This document shows positions 11,646-23,200 of a stretch of DNA of 64,000 nt, one piece after another (positions within the stretch are counted from its first letter, which is position 1; each line of letters begins with the position of its first letter). The stretch comes from Symbiodinium microadriaticum (taxonomy: Eukaryota; Sar; Dinophyceae; Suessiales; Symbiodiniaceae). Below the pieces are notes generated by a model. It ran no database searches, was not told where the DNA came from, and saw only the letters and a list, made by a program, of their open reading frames with translations. Position numbers and translations under genes: made by a program. The stretch covers positions 1 to 64,000 of the forward strand of contig LSRX01001512.1 in the NCBI GenBank assembly GCA_001939145.1. Reading direction: 5' to 3'.

Positions 11646-13544
11646 AATGCAATGTGATCCAATATCAAATCCAGGCAGGAAGATTCCCCACAGTTCTGCT
11701 CCATAGCTTTCACAGCAATCCGAGGGTGCCATCTCCATGAACGATGTAGAGTTGGAGCTCAAGATTTGGGAGGCAAGATCGCAAGCCTGAGATGGGAGCA
11801 TTGCCGGATGCAAGCTGTGCTGCACAGCGGACTGAAGGTTTCCTTGCGGTTTTGCCTGGCTACCTCGTGCACAGATAGCGTCCGTCACGGAGAGCTTCTC
11901 ATCAGAGCCTGCGGCCCTGTAGTGTCGGACGTCCGCTGTCTTCAACCCGGCATGGTCCAACGTCAAGACCAGGTTGGTGTCGCTCTTTCTAAGCAAGCCG
12001 AGCAGGACTTAAAACTTACGTTCGGCCGAGCCTGTCTACATTACTGTGAGGAAATACGGATGTTCATGGCTTTGCAGGACTCAGGGCTAATCATGCAGTA
12101 CTACGAGAAGGCGAACCCGGCGAGATCACGGATGTGTATAGTGTCATGTGACATCTTTCTGGCTTGCTGTGAGGCAGAACAGATTCTCGTTAAATTGCAA
12201 CGGCAGAACTCGCACTGGTATGCGATTCTTGCCGCAGCCCGCAGTCTGGGAAGCGCTGCAATGTTGTGTTTTATTGTCCAGTGATGTCAGGTGCACAATA
12301 TGGGAGTGGTCTTTGGGCAGCAAGGGGACAGAAATCGCTTGGAGCTGAGTCAAGCCCAAGCAGCACCTGCCTGGAGCGTGAACAGCAGTGAGCTCTCAAG
12401 GTGAGCTTGCGAGCTATGAGAAGGCTCGCTCAACTCTGGGCTCGTGCAGATGTTGTGTATTCTTTGTTGAATAAAGAATAAAACAAGACAATATAGTAGT
12501 ATACCCGACATTGTATGCCTACATAATATATATATATATATATACACACATACACACGAATAAAGTAAAGTATAGGGTCTGATATGACAGGCAGTGGCCA
12601 CTTACCGTGGTCTGAAGATGACCCACACAGAGACCTTCACGAGCATATTGCGCCCTGATTCGGCGAAGTTGAAGGTCTTCCGTTGGCTCGGGAACATATC
12701 GGTGAAATGAGAGGTACGAGCTGGCTTCCAGCAGAACAGACTTCGGGGACAAAGAGGGCGGCGGCTCTCTTGCACTTTCAGCGAAGTCTGCTTCTGCCCT
12801 GCCACTAAGAAGCCCTCGTGGGCCTCAGGCCGTGAAGCTTTCCTGGAGGTACGCATCATCGCGAGTCTGCAGTTTCAAGATACAGCTTTGCGGATGTGCC
12901 AGGCTGAACGCGTCTTTGTTCAAAACCCGAAGCTGCAATCCAGAATGCGCTCGCATTATGTTCCGAGCTCAGTTTTGTGATCGGAGAGTACCGGATCCGC
13001 GGCATGCCTCGTTCCGGCTTCTACCTTCGGCGGAACACCCTCATCAGGTGAGCATGTGCGAAATTGTGCGAAAGCCGCCTCGCAAGCATGGAAAGCAGCG
13101 GAAGAAGAGGGGTAATGCAGATTTTCTCACAGGCACAGCCCTGACCTTGTTGGAATCACAAAAGGACGACTTGTACAGTCGTGAAGATGTGGAAGGGACA
13201 CGGAGGTTTCCGTGAATGACGCTGGACTTCCTTCCATCCTCCTCTATTTTCCTGCTGTGTCGGGATCAGGAGGAGCCGTGCCTGGATGAGTGCACGTCCC
13301 CTACCCCTTCTCCAGTGTGAAAGCACGAACAGAAGTAAGCCGGCAATGAAAACTTTATGCATGGCGGGCTCACCAACTTCAAGCATCCACCATATGAAGA
13401 CTTCGGCTTGTCAAAGTGCAGAGGTGCACGTGTGACACCAGCGCCGAGGGCTAGACGGTGCGGCTACCAGCAGCCGTCAGCGACCAACACAGAACATTCC
13501 TCAATGTGTCCAGGTTTCACAACAGGCAAAGAAGCAAGCCCAGT
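11646..13544. other. Unassigned stretch with one 172-residue open frame and a TA/CA microsatellite
   Basis: A + frame from about 11766 to 12284 stays open for 172 residues but resembles nothing I know and has no convincing ATG context. 12522-12558 is a ta run passing into cacaca. A second open + frame lies at 12832-13215 (127 residues, Arg/Cys-rich). I do not claim either as a gene. Confidence 0.3.
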
Positions 13545-14200
13545 TAGGGACGAGAAATGTATTAGTAGCAAAATAGACAACATGCGAGACCAACGGGTCA
13601 ACGGCAGAGAGCTCAAGAAGCTCCACGCACAACGGCCCAATAACTCCCACGACCAGTGTAGCAAGCGCACCCAGCCAGGATCCAATTATCGCTAGATGCC
13701 CCCCCATTGTAGGAAGAGTAGGGCAGGCATTAGGGTTCATGTGTGAAGACCCCGTGCGCTAGCAAGACCGCGCCAGAGCTGGCGCAAGGTTTTTCTATCG
13801 CCTAGACCCAGACGTCGACGCTTTAATTTAGAACAACATCCTAGTATCGTCACAACAAACTATGCAGCACGCATCGGCAATACACGAGAGCAATAGGTCA
13901 GCTGCAGAGGAAGCTCACCCCGCAAGCAGTGTAGCACGCACACCCAGCCGGGGCAGAATATCGTCACAACAAGGAATGTAGCAGGGGTAGACAGCATTCG
14001 AGACAAACAGGCCAAATGCGGAAGGAGCTCACAACTAATGCACAGAAGGCTTAATAGTTCCAATGGCCAACATAGTAAGGACCCCGCACGAGTGCTCAAT
14101 CTTTACGACAAGCAATGTAGCAAGCATTGCCAACACACGAGTTCAACAGGCCAAGTGCCGAAGGACCTCAACAACTCCACGCACAAACGGCTCAACAATG
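13545..14200. repeat. Strongly diverged tandem repeat, about four copies of 110-140 bp or more
   Basis: Blocks beginning near 13550, 13850, 13962 and 14105 share the order caacaa(g)naatgtagcaagca, an acac(g)aga...caggcca motif, ccgaaggagctcaac, then cacgcacaacggctcaataa. A cgcacacccagccggg segment recurs at about 13662 and 13938. Spacing is irregular, so these are decayed copies of one unit. Confidence 0.6.
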
Positions 14201-17200
14201 CACATGGACCCTCCATGGCCAATGTAGCAACGCTGCAGACCAGATCAGTATGTCAGTGTAGAAGCACGAAGGGCTCAGTAGCACCCTTACCCAAAATACC
14301 AGATCCATGGAGGCAGACGTGAGGCATTCCAAACAAACAATCTGCAAAGGCACGCCCTAGCACAAGGGAGGGGGGGGCACGGTGCCCGCAGTGCCGTCGC
14401 CCGGCATCCACACTTTTCCCACGAAGAGCCCGAACCCAAAATAGTGTGCCAGGCCCGAAACCATGGGTCATGGACACTGTTCTGTGAACTCACTCTAAGC
14501 CCCGCCTCTCCAAGCAAAGCTGCATCGCTCTGGCGCACGCGGCACTTCCACATCAGCGGACTGAGCAGCAGATAGAGCAACCAAGAACAAGTTGCACTTG
14601 CTCTGCTCTGCTCTGCAGGTCGGTCAATATGGCGTCAGTCGTCGTGCAGCCGGTGATCTGGCCGGAGCCATTCACGCCTTCGAAATAGCTCTGCAGGATG
14701 GGAGACCTGTCCCTTTGAGCCTATCCGCCTTCCCATGCTTTTCCCGGCAGGTTCATGACAAAGCTCAAACATTGCGTACAGAGAGCGGGCGCTCCGCGAA
14801 GCGAAGCCTCAAGGATCTCTGCCAGTACACCGTACACCTGTGAGAGCTTGGCAATGCCACCTGCCTTCGTCGCAGGAAGCAGAGGATGTCGTGGCCTCTC
14901 TGCCCAAAGAAGACAGAAGGCAAATTACGAGGCAAGTAGAGCATTGTCATCGATTCTCATCGGCCGGCCGAATCAGTACATTCCAGGCGCATCGAGGTGC
15001 TTCGATGGCCGAGTGAACCAGAAACAGCTGAGGAGCTTGAGGCGGGAATGTTGCCGGATTGCTGATTTGCTCTTGTGCGACTTTCCTCTGGCGTGAAGCG
15101 ACTCAATTGGAAAGGCGGCCAGTAGCGAGACCGATAGACCAGCGCGATGCCGATGAACTTTAAGACATCCTGCAAATCGTGTGGGCCCATGCGCTTGAGA
15201 CAGCAAGCAACTTGTAGGGGGCTGCGTATAGCCCCTCAGTCCGCCCTTCTCCATTGTACACAAATTGTGGCTGTCAATCGCTGATCAACCGCAATGTCGG
15301 TCTGTCACTCAGAGTGTCAGCTTCACACCATCCTTCCATCCATTCGCTGCCTATCATGTTGAAGTTTCGCTTGCAAAGTCAGACCCCTACGCAGACAAGT
15401 GGTTGGCCTGACAGGCGGGGGTCTACCTGCAGCGCGCTGGAAGGTAGCTGCTCAGCTTCTTGCCTCAAAGGCGCTTTTGTTAGTTAATGTCAGCCCCTTC
15501 AAACGAAGCGGGCTTGAAGTCTCGAGACCAGTGCGAAGGAAAAGCGCAATCCTCTTCTGACTGTGGACGAAGCAATGTGCAGCACATGTGGGAAGTTTTA
15601 CAGAGTTGGTGTTTTGGTAGAGGATTCGGCTCACAGCGCGGCTCTCTAAGCTTTGGCTATCTCGAACCCTGAACTTACGTGCAGTCCTCGGGCATCGGCA
15701 GAGTCGTGTGTCCGAGTCCCTTGTTGATAGTCCTTCAGGTGAGCAATGTCCCTGGCCCCAGCTTTTTTTTGTTCAGAGTTCTTCGATGAATTGGCCGTTG
15801 GTTCTGCGCCTGCAGGCCTCCTACCATTACGCAGCACATGGACTACATCCAGGTCTCCGTGGCATCGGGTGGCCGTTTCTTGCATTCAGCCCTGTTGTGC
15901 TGTTGCACGCTGCTTACTGCGGAAATCCTGGCTTGACAGCGTTGGTTGTGGCATGGCAAAAATCATGCACAGCAGGCATGGTTCGAGCTGTTTCTCAGCC
16001 TCCAGACTGAGCGAAATCCTGAAGCGGAGCAACAACATATGGAGCACTCATTCTGTAGAGCTGCAATGCGCCTCGATGCAGCTTGCAAGCTGCCCGGCTT
16101 GGCGACGGCTCCCAGCAAAAACCAGCTCAGCCCGAAAAAACCCAAACGTCTCTCTGCTCCAAGGAGGCATGACCTGTCTTTTCCCAGGGCCGCGGCTGGG
16201 ACCTGAGTCGGCCTGCGTCGGCCGTCCCCTTCTTCTTCTCTGGCTTTGCTGCCCAAGAGGCTGCTGGCCCTGCTCTTCTTTTGGCTTCTCGTCGTCCAGC
16301 CTGGGGCCGAGAGTGCTGCCTCGCTGTCGGCTCGAGACACGATGTCGGGAAGCATCACCGCAGGCGTCAGGAGGTCTGTGGATTTCGCTTGCGCATCAAG
16401 AGCAGTGTTGCAATTCTCTCATTTGATCATTTGGGTTATGGGACTGTGTCTGACGCATTCCAGGCAGCATATTCTCATGCAGCTGGGTTGAAACAGCACT
16501 GCAGACGCCGCTACTGTTACGTATTCACACGATGCCGGCAGCATCTCTCTATGAATGATCCGCCTAGCATCATGGGCCCTCCGCTTGGCAACTGACCCGT
16601 CTCGTCCCATGCCTTCTCAAGCTCGTCAGCTGCTGCTGTCGAGCCAATGATTTTCCCAGTACTCGTTCAGATCTCGCAGAACCATCAAGTCGCTCGAAGC
16701 CCCAACTGCTCCGAACAAACAAAGGTTGCTGTTCACCTCCAGGAGTCGTGTACCCATTTTGCTTACAGCCGCTTCGCGCATCCCCTTTCTGTTTAGGCAG
16801 GCTGGAAGCGTTTGGAAGCCCGGTACAGTTTTTCCGCCTCCCTTCTATCCCTGAAGCACGCCACATAGTTGCCGGGTTGAAGGCATGACTGCTTAAAGAC
16901 AGTTTGAGGCTTGAGGTGAACACGTAGAGGCAGTGGCGACGGCTTGGCGGTGAATCGGGGGTGAGGGAGGGAAAGCTCCCGAACAGTTTGCTTTGGACTC
17001 CTTGATTTTGCTTGTCATTGCAACCGGCATCAGTGAGCTCACGCAAGCTCACGCGCACTATCGGGGCTTTCTGCTGTTGGGAATGAGACTGTAGCAGCTG
17101 GCGTTAGGGAACCGAGTGCATGAGGCCGGCCGGTCGCCTCATCCGCCTCGGTGGAACCTTGCCGCTGAAGAGTGCCGTGCAGCTCTCGGAGTAAAGAAGG

Positions 17201-17350
17201 GACACCCTGACGAACCCAGAGCATGCTTAAGGCGCTTAAGGCTTCGGGGGCTGCGGGGGCTTCGGGAGCTTCGGGGGCTTAGGGCTATGAGTCGGCAGCC
17301 GCTGGCACTGGTGCTGGTGATTGCGGCGACGGCGACTGTTGCTCCTGCTG
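14201..17350. other. Unassigned stretch with a few exon-like segments on +
   Basis: At about 14619-14715, after tgctctgcag, one frame reads VGQYGVSRRAAGDLAGAIHA and continues FEIALQDGRP. This resembles a single helix-pair repeat of the PPR/TPR kind, but only one repeat is present. At about 16240-16330 a hydrophobic frame (LLPKRLLALLFFWLLVVQPG) looks like a signal peptide but lacks an ATG. 17225-17280 is a small Leu-Arg-Gly-coding minisatellite (gcttcgggggctgc type). No complete gene is recognisable. Confidence 0.3.
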
Positions 17351-17357
17351 CAGCTGA

Positions 17358-17607
17358 TGCGCTGATGCTGATGGTGCCACTGATGCTGTTTCTGACCATG
17401 GCAGGGATCTCTCCGGCCAGAGGCACCGCCAAAACCACGGCCCCGATGACAACGACGACGCCGACGACGACCACACGCACAACAACATGGAAGAAGACGA
17501 TTCCGACAATAATGGTCATGATGATGATGATGATGATGATGATGACTTGCATGATGTTCGGAACGGTGCTGCAGATCTTTTAGGCTTGGATGTCCCGCCC
17601 TTTACAG
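17358..17607 (+). other. Candidate acidic exon ending in a canonical splice donor
   Basis: One + frame is open from a stop at 17355 through an Asp-rich stretch coded by the gat repeat (a run of about ten Asp) to LHDVRNGAADLLGLDVPPFT. At that point cag|gtgagt (17605-17612) matches the consensus eukaryotic donor exactly. No ATG is seen near its left end, so it would be an internal exon. It overlaps the first codons of the retroelement's first ORF in another frame. It could be host sequence at the insertion site or an artefact of the triplet repeat. Confidence 0.35.
17517..17546. repeat. ATG/GAT triplet tract left of the retroelement
   Basis: A run of about nine atg triplets lies about 45 bases before the first element ORF. 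A matching tract lies about 135 bases after the last ORF (24761-24784). They could be part of the element, a preferred target or a coincidence. Confidence 0.85.
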
Positions 17608-17919
17608 GTGAGTCTTGTAGGTGGCAGCTTGGCACATTTCGGCCTGCGACTTCTTGAAACCTTCGCTTCGGAAAATCCGGCACTTGCGGTGCCGAGCTCG
17701 ACTGAGCTGCTTTCAGTGTGTGGGGAGTGCCCTGCATTGCTTCCTCGGGAGTTCTCCGAGCTCCATTTGCCATCGCTGTTTGCCGGGGTAGTCCTAGGGT
17801 TGCTTTTGGGGCCTATAGTGGATACGATTTATCTCCTTAGAGTTTGGTGGGGGAACTTCGTTCGTGCACGCCTTCGTCGTGCCCGGGACCCAGAACAGCT
17901 TTACCGCATTCTTTCATGA
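17590..17919 (+). CDS. Retroelement ORF-A: small single-pass membrane protein
   Basis: 109 residues from ATG 17590 to TGA 17917. The middle is hydrophobic (LFAGVVLGLLLGPIVDTIYL, about residues 63-82), followed by a basic segment (RARLRRARD) near the C-terminus, as in a one-pass membrane protein with a cytoplasmic positive tail. No family is recognised. The stop codon overlaps the next start as ATGA (17916-17919). Its role in the element is unknown; membrane targeting of the particle would be a guess. The first six codons overlap the candidate acidic exon in another frame. Confidence 0.6.
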   Translation: MSRPLQVSLVGGSLAHFGLRLLETFASENPALAVPSSTELLSVCGECPALLPREFSELHLPSLFAGVVLGLLLGPIVDTIYLLRVWWGNFVRARLRRARDPEQLYRILS

Positions 17920-18542
17920 GCAGTGTCGATTCTCAGCTCCGAGAGCTTACTGCAGCAATCCGTGAGCTGACTTTTGAAGTGCGACGGCAGGGACGTGAAC
18001 TTGAGAGCCTTCGAGAGCTTGTTGCCAATCGGTTGGATTTGGATTTTGAGATTGTCAACGATCCCGCCCCCACGGCTAGCACTTTCTCTTTGCAGCAGCG
18101 CGAAAGCCTGGCCGCAGCTAGCTCTTCTCCTGCAGTGCCCGTTGCGACCGCCCAGCCTTTGCCTGCGTCGCCCACACCTGCTGCCTCTAACCGAGTGCCT
18201 TCTGAGCGTATCTCTGAGGCGGAGCGCCGCCGCATTGCCTTTGAGATCGGGGACTTCTTCCGCAGAGGCATCGACGGAGTGAATCGAGGCACGAGTGGTC
18301 GAGCCCGAAACCCTCTCAGCAATCGTCTGTACGTGATTGTGAAGGATCACCGAGGAACCCTGCAGGATCCTCCCCTTGTTGTGCATTCTTACCGTGTTTG
18401 CAAGCAGTACTGCGAGCGGGCCGGTGATCTCGGCGATTCCTTGTTCTGCGGATTTCCGAGCCTTTGGGAAGCACAGGCGGCGTGCCAGGCTGCCAGGATC
18501 CCCTTGCCAGTGAATCCGGAGGATGTCCGAGGCAGGCAGTGA
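17916..18542 (+). CDS. Retroelement ORF-B: coiled-coil protein with a compact C-terminal domain
   Basis: 208 residues from ATG 17916, a start fixed by the ATGA overlap with ORF-A. Residues 1-45 are a heptad-like coil (SQLRELTAAIRELTFEVRRQ then ELESLRELVANRL). A Pro/Ala/Ser linker follows. Residues about 130-200 form a compact region: LYVIVKDHRGTLQDPPLVVH, then FCGFPSLWEAQAACQAARIP. That pattern (strand, turn, strand, small helix, 'gFpS..EA') is reminiscent of the N-terminal hybrid-binding domain of RNase H1 / viroplasmin, which would fit a nucleic-acid-binding accessory protein, but the match is by eye only. It overlaps ORF-C by 20 bases. Confidence 0.6.
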   Translation: MSSVDSQLRELTAAIRELTFEVRRQGRELESLRELVANRLDLDFEIVNDPAPTASTFSLQQRESLAAASSSPAVPVATAQPLPASPTPAASNRVPSERISEAERRRIAFEIGDFFRRGIDGVNRGTSGRARNPLSNRLYVIVKDHRGTLQDPPLVVHSYRVCKQYCERAGDLGDSLFCGFPSLWEAQAACQAARIPLPVNPEDVRGRQ

Positions 18543-20223
18543 GAGCGACGACAGTGTCGCCCGTCCGGGTGTGCTCAGCTACGTCTGGACCGGGGGCGAG
18601 ACAAATTTTGACTATGAACCTGGGTTGCTTGAGGTGGGCGAGCAGCAAGCCCGGAAGAGAGTGGCTGTCATTTTGATTACAGCTTCGGACAGTAAGGTGG
18701 TTGCTGCCTTGCCCCATAGAGCCTGGGACAAGAAAGTTTCAAAGCGTAAGTTTCCTGCGGGGCCTTTCACTCGGCCTTCCTTGGTGGAGGTCGTTGCTTC
18801 CGAAAGCGGCGACCGAGCCCAAACAGCAGCTTTTTCGCAGAAGGTGTGGCTAGGTCTACTTTCCAAGCCCGTTGCCGACGCTGTGGTTTTTGGAGAGCCA
18901 TGGACGGCATGCGAGGTGACCTTTTCGGGTCCTGACGGCCAGCCATCCTTGCCTTATGCTCCCGCGCTCGTGCAAGTCGCAGATGAGCAGTTTTCGTTTG
19001 TGACGGCCGCCGAAGTCGACCCTTCCGAGGCCCGACTCCGGGCTTTGGAGGAGATGATGTCCCAGGTTACGGCCTCGCTTAAGGTTTTGACCGAAACAGG
19101 TGTTGGAGGTGCAGCCGCTGGGCCGGCCCAGGCGGCAAAGCCTAAGACTCGTGCAAAGAAGGAGGGGTCGGTGCCGGGAACTCCGAAGCTCCCCGGCCGG
19201 CCTCCTGACCTGCCCGGCCTGGACCCAGGTTTGGAGCAAGCCGCTGTTGACGCAGGTGTCAGCCGGGAAGCTCTCTCGGAGTTCAGGTTGCTGCTTGGTC
19301 GGCGTGGGGGTCACCTGCCCGATTTCCCTGCGAAGCCTGATGTGCTCGGCGAGCCGCCCCTAGGTGCTGGAGTTGGTTCGAGCGCGGAGGAGGAGGATGA
19401 TGCTTTGGAGCTCGTGCAGGAGTCGCCGGACAAGCCTGTTGAGGCGGCGGTTGTGGCCTTGACCAAGATTGTAGCGCGGCTCGCAAAGTCAAAGAGCAAG
19501 TCCGAAGCTGGCTCGAAGCTTGAGGCGGCGCTTGATCGAGCCGAAGGTGGCGCTAGCAGTACCGAGTTCGGGGGCAGCGCGAGCTCCGGCGGCCGATCTA
19601 AAGGTGCTGCTCTCCGAGTGTTGAAAGAGGCGCTCACGCGCGAGCCGGAGGCGATATATACCTCGGTTGAGCGTCTGCTTGAGGAGGATCTTCTGCACAG
19701 GCGAATCGGTACGTCGTTGGAGGGCTCCCGTGCCACGGCGCGGGCGTGGCTCGAGCACAGGAGTCATGTGGGGAATTACCCCACGACAGTTCGCCTGTTG
19801 TGGGGCATCTGCGGCATTTGGGACGCGCTTCGCTCTGGCAATTCAGCCGAAGCCAGAGCGCGATGCGCCTTGCTGGTCGCGGCTGGCGACCAGCAGTCGC
19901 TAGATCACGGATCTTGGATCCTCGCTGACCAAGTGTGCTTGGAACCCGTTGCTCCGATTGGCGTTTTTGCTGGGAGGCGAGCCGCTCAGACTGAAGTCTT
20001 GGACTCTTTTCACACCCGACTTCTTGAGCCTCGTTGGTGCGAACTGTTTTTGCACCGTGTGCGCGAACTGGAGTTGCACTTGGAGTCGAAGCGAAAGCTT
20101 GGGAAAGGAAGGGCTGGCGCTCCTGACGCCCCGACTGGTTCTGAAGCCGACGGACGCGGCGACCGCCCGAAAGGAGGCAAGGGCAGAGACAAAGCGGGCC
20201 CCTCCGGGGGTCAGGAGAAATGA
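18523..20223 (+). CDS. Retroelement ORF-C: Gag-like protein
   Basis: 566 residues from ATG 18523 (20 bases inside ORF-B) to TGA 20221. The N-terminal 160 residues are a folded-looking domain (SYVWTGGETNFDYEPGLLEV). The middle is Pro/Gly/Ala/Lys-rich (PKLPGRPPDLPGLDPGLEQA). A helical domain lies at about 370-510 (EAIYTSVERLLEEDLLHRRI; LEHRSHVGNYPTTVRLLWGI). The C-terminus is Lys/Arg/Gly-rich (GDRPKGGKGRDKAGPSGGQE). No CCHC zinc knuckle is present; the basic tail could bind RNA instead. Position before the polymerase ORF and this composition suggest a structural (Gag) protein. The stop overlaps the polymerase start as ATGA. Confidence 0.6.
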   Translation: MSEAGSESDDSVARPGVLSYVWTGGETNFDYEPGLLEVGEQQARKRVAVILITASDSKVVAALPHRAWDKKVSKRKFPAGPFTRPSLVEVVASESGDRAQTAAFSQKVWLGLLSKPVADAVVFGEPWTACEVTFSGPDGQPSLPYAPALVQVADEQFSFVTAAEVDPSEARLRALEEMMSQVTASLKVLTETGVGGAAAGPAQAAKPKTRAKKEGSVPGTPKLPGRPPDLPGLDPGLEQAAVDAGVSREALSEFRLLLGRRGGHLPDFPAKPDVLGEPPLGAGVGSSAEEEDDALELVQESPDKPVEAAVVALTKIVARLAKSKSKSEAGSKLEAALDRAEGGASSTEFGGSASSGGRSKGAALRVLKEALTREPEAIYTSVERLLEEDLLHRRIGTSLEGSRATARAWLEHRSHVGNYPTTVRLLWGICGIWDALRSGNSAEARARCALLVAAGDQQSLDHGSWILADQVCLEPVAPIGVFAGRRAAQTEVLDSFHTRLLEPRWCELFLHRVRELELHLESKRKLGKGRAGAPDAPTGSEADGRGDRPKGGKGRDKAGPSGGQEK

Positions 20224-23200
20224 GTTTTTTCAAGTTGTTTCGCCAGTGGGTGCGCCTGCTGGCTCTGTGGCCGATGGCATCTGCCACGGCACATGCACCC
20301 GGCGCCGGCGCTTCTACAGTCACTGCCGCCCGGCACTGGGAATCCTTGCATGACCTTTTGCGCCGAGACGCGGCCCTCGCATCTCGCCTCACAGCCTGCA
20401 CCACGACTTCAGCTGGGAGCCCCCAGCTTTCTTTCTACAGTTCTTCGTTGGCTCTTTTGGGCGAGCGTCTTGTTTCAACTCGGCCGTGTGACCGTCAGGC
20501 CTTGGACTTGGTGGCCATCGTGCTAGACTCGCTGGTTGCTGAACCCTTGAAGCGTGTAACCCGTGGGCCTGGCACCTCCTTCTACCTCCGGTCTCCACAC
20601 CGCTCCTTAGCCGCACCGATCGCACGAGGCTGGGCCAGGCTCTCAGATCGCATCTGTGAATGGAATGATTTCCCCGCCGTCACTGCGTCAGACATGGGGC
20701 GGGCGGCCAGCAAGGTGGAGAAGGTCGAGGCCCAGGTTTGCGAGCTTGGTGTTGCAGCAGACTCAGGGGAAGCACGCGCTGCCTCCTTGTACCACTTAGC
20801 AAAGGATGTAGAGGTCTCGCGGCTTTCGTTTCCGCCACCCCCAAGCTTTGATCCTGCACCCTATCTCGACCCGCTCATGCGAAGCCTCTACCTGCAGCCT
20901 TCGCACCACGAGGTCCCTTTAGACAACATCCCAGCTTCGGTGCCGAAGGTGAAATTCCGAGCAGCCAGCAAGGCAGCACGTTTGGATTTCCTGGCAGCCC
21001 TGGACTCTGGCGATCGGTTGGCACTCTTCGACGGCTCACGTTTCGACCCTCGCACCGCGTGCGGCCTCTTTGCAATCCCCAAGAATTTGCAGGCCGACCG
21101 CTTGATAGTGGATGCGCGGCCACAGAACATGTGCACTGCCATCGACACTCGATGGGTATCCACGATGGGCTCTGCCACCTGTCTCCTGGACTTGGAGCTT
21201 CTGCCTTCTGAGCAACTACTCCTGAGTGGTGAAGACATCCAGGATTTCTACTATAATTTCTTGGTAACACCGGATCGCGCAGCTAAGTACAGAGTCGTCG
21301 GGCTGTTTAAGCCGCGAGAACTGCAACACCTCCGGTCGTTCAGGGCTGAGCTGTGGCACGCCCCGAGCGTGGTGGCAGCCGTCAGAACCTTAGCAATGGG
21401 AGACTCAAACGCCGTCTCTTTCGGCCAAGCATCGCACGTAGGTGTTATGCTTGCTCGTGGCATCGTCGACTTCCGAAACCTGTTGACAATGCACGGCAGA
21501 GTACCCAGAGGGCCGAGCTGCATAGGGGTCGTAATAGACGACTTAGTGTTGCTTGAGAAGGTCGTCCGAGGCATCCCTGTGGACTTGGACTCCTGTTCCA
21601 GCCCTCTCTTGATGCAACAGGTCAGGGCAGCTTATGAGGCTGTTGGGCTGCCGCGGCATACCAAGAAGGCTTTCTTTTGTCAGTCTGAGGCTGAAGTGTG
21701 GGGTGCTCAAATTTTCGGTGAGGTTGGGTTGGTTAGGACTAGCTGGTTTAAGCTCATCCCGCTGGCAGCCCTCACCGTGGCCGCCGCACAACTGCCGTGT
21801 GTATCGGTCTCCCTCCTTGAGGTACTTGCTGGGTCTTGGGTTGCAGTGCTGAGTTTTCGCCGAAGGTCGCTCTGCATACTTCAAGAGATTTATCTCCTGC
21901 AGCGAGGCCGTGCCCGCACCGACATAGTCAGATCCACTGTGGAGTTACGCCGAGAGTTGTTCACGTTGGCCGTCTTGGCGCCTTTGTTCGTCAGTGACCT
22001 CCGAGCTCAGAGCTCTGGTTGCCTGGTAGCCAGTGATGCGTCAGACTGCCGAGGTGCGTTCGTAACTGCTGTTGTGAGCCCCGTTGCCGCTAAAGAGCTT
22101 CGACGACACACTCTCGTGAAAGGTTTGTGGAATCGACTGCTGCGCCCTGCTGATGTGCTTTTGCGCAGGGCCCAGCTCCTCGAGCCTGAGTGCGAACTCC
22201 CGGGAGAGACTTACCGGACGCACGCCCTTTGGACTACTGTCGCTCGCGCTTTGCGGTTTCGCCTTGGGGCCGTCTTTGGCCGTCGACGGTTGGATCACAT
22301 CAATGTGAAGGAGCTCGAGTCCTACCTTGCTGCTGAGGAAGCCTTGTGCACAAACGCCTGGGAGACCTGCCGCACGATAGCCTTGCTGGACTCACAAGTG
22401 TGCTTAGGATCGCTCGTGAAGGGGCGGTCGAGTTCTTTTTCCTTAAACAGCCGCCTGCGGTCTGCTTTACCCGCAGTGCTTTTCTTCAATCTGCACCCGA
22501 GTTACTCCTATGTCGCGAGCGAGGATAATCCAAGCGATGATCCTACACGTTCGCTGCCCGTTCGAGGCCCAAGTGTTGCAGTGCCTGGGTGGCTTCAGCA
22601 ATGCCTACAGGGAAACTTTCGTGGACTTGACGCCTTTTTGCAAGAGCGTGGACTTGATCCTCTTCAACTGCAAGGTTTCCCGGAGCTCGCGAGCTCCTTT
22701 GCTGCACGAGACACCACCCCAGGGCTTGCAGAGTACGAAGGAAGGGTCGAGGGCACCGTTGAAGCTCCTACGACCGCAATTTCTGCACCAAGTTCGGAAG
22801 CAATCGCCCCGCCTTTCGGTGAGTCTGCTGATGTACTGGAGTGGCTGCGACGCCGTGCGCAGAAGCAGTTCCTGTGGCCTGGAGGTTCCCGTCCTAAAGC
22901 TGGCTCTTTCCCCGACAAACCTGGGTACCTTTGTCTCTACTCCGGCAACCGCGGCGTTGCAAAGGCAGTCGTCTCAGCAGGAGCCCCTTGGGCGGTGACT
23001 TTCGACTGGACTCATGGCCCAAGCCAGGACTTGTTGGACGAAGCTTTGCAAGAGTGGTTGCTGCGCGGCTTGCAGGCTGGGCTGTTCTTTGCCGTTGGGC
23101 TCTCCCCGAGCTCTTCCACCTTCAGTCGCGCTGCCAGACCTGCCGTACGCTCCGAAGCTTTTCCTCTTGGACTTCCTACTCTCCCTGCCAGCAGTGCCGC

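Noticed and set aside
17116-17583. 155-residue frame before the retroelement with a poly-Met run
   Set aside because: It depends on the Leu-Arg-Gly minisatellite and the atg tract; the acidic reading in another frame with a splice donor is more plausible.
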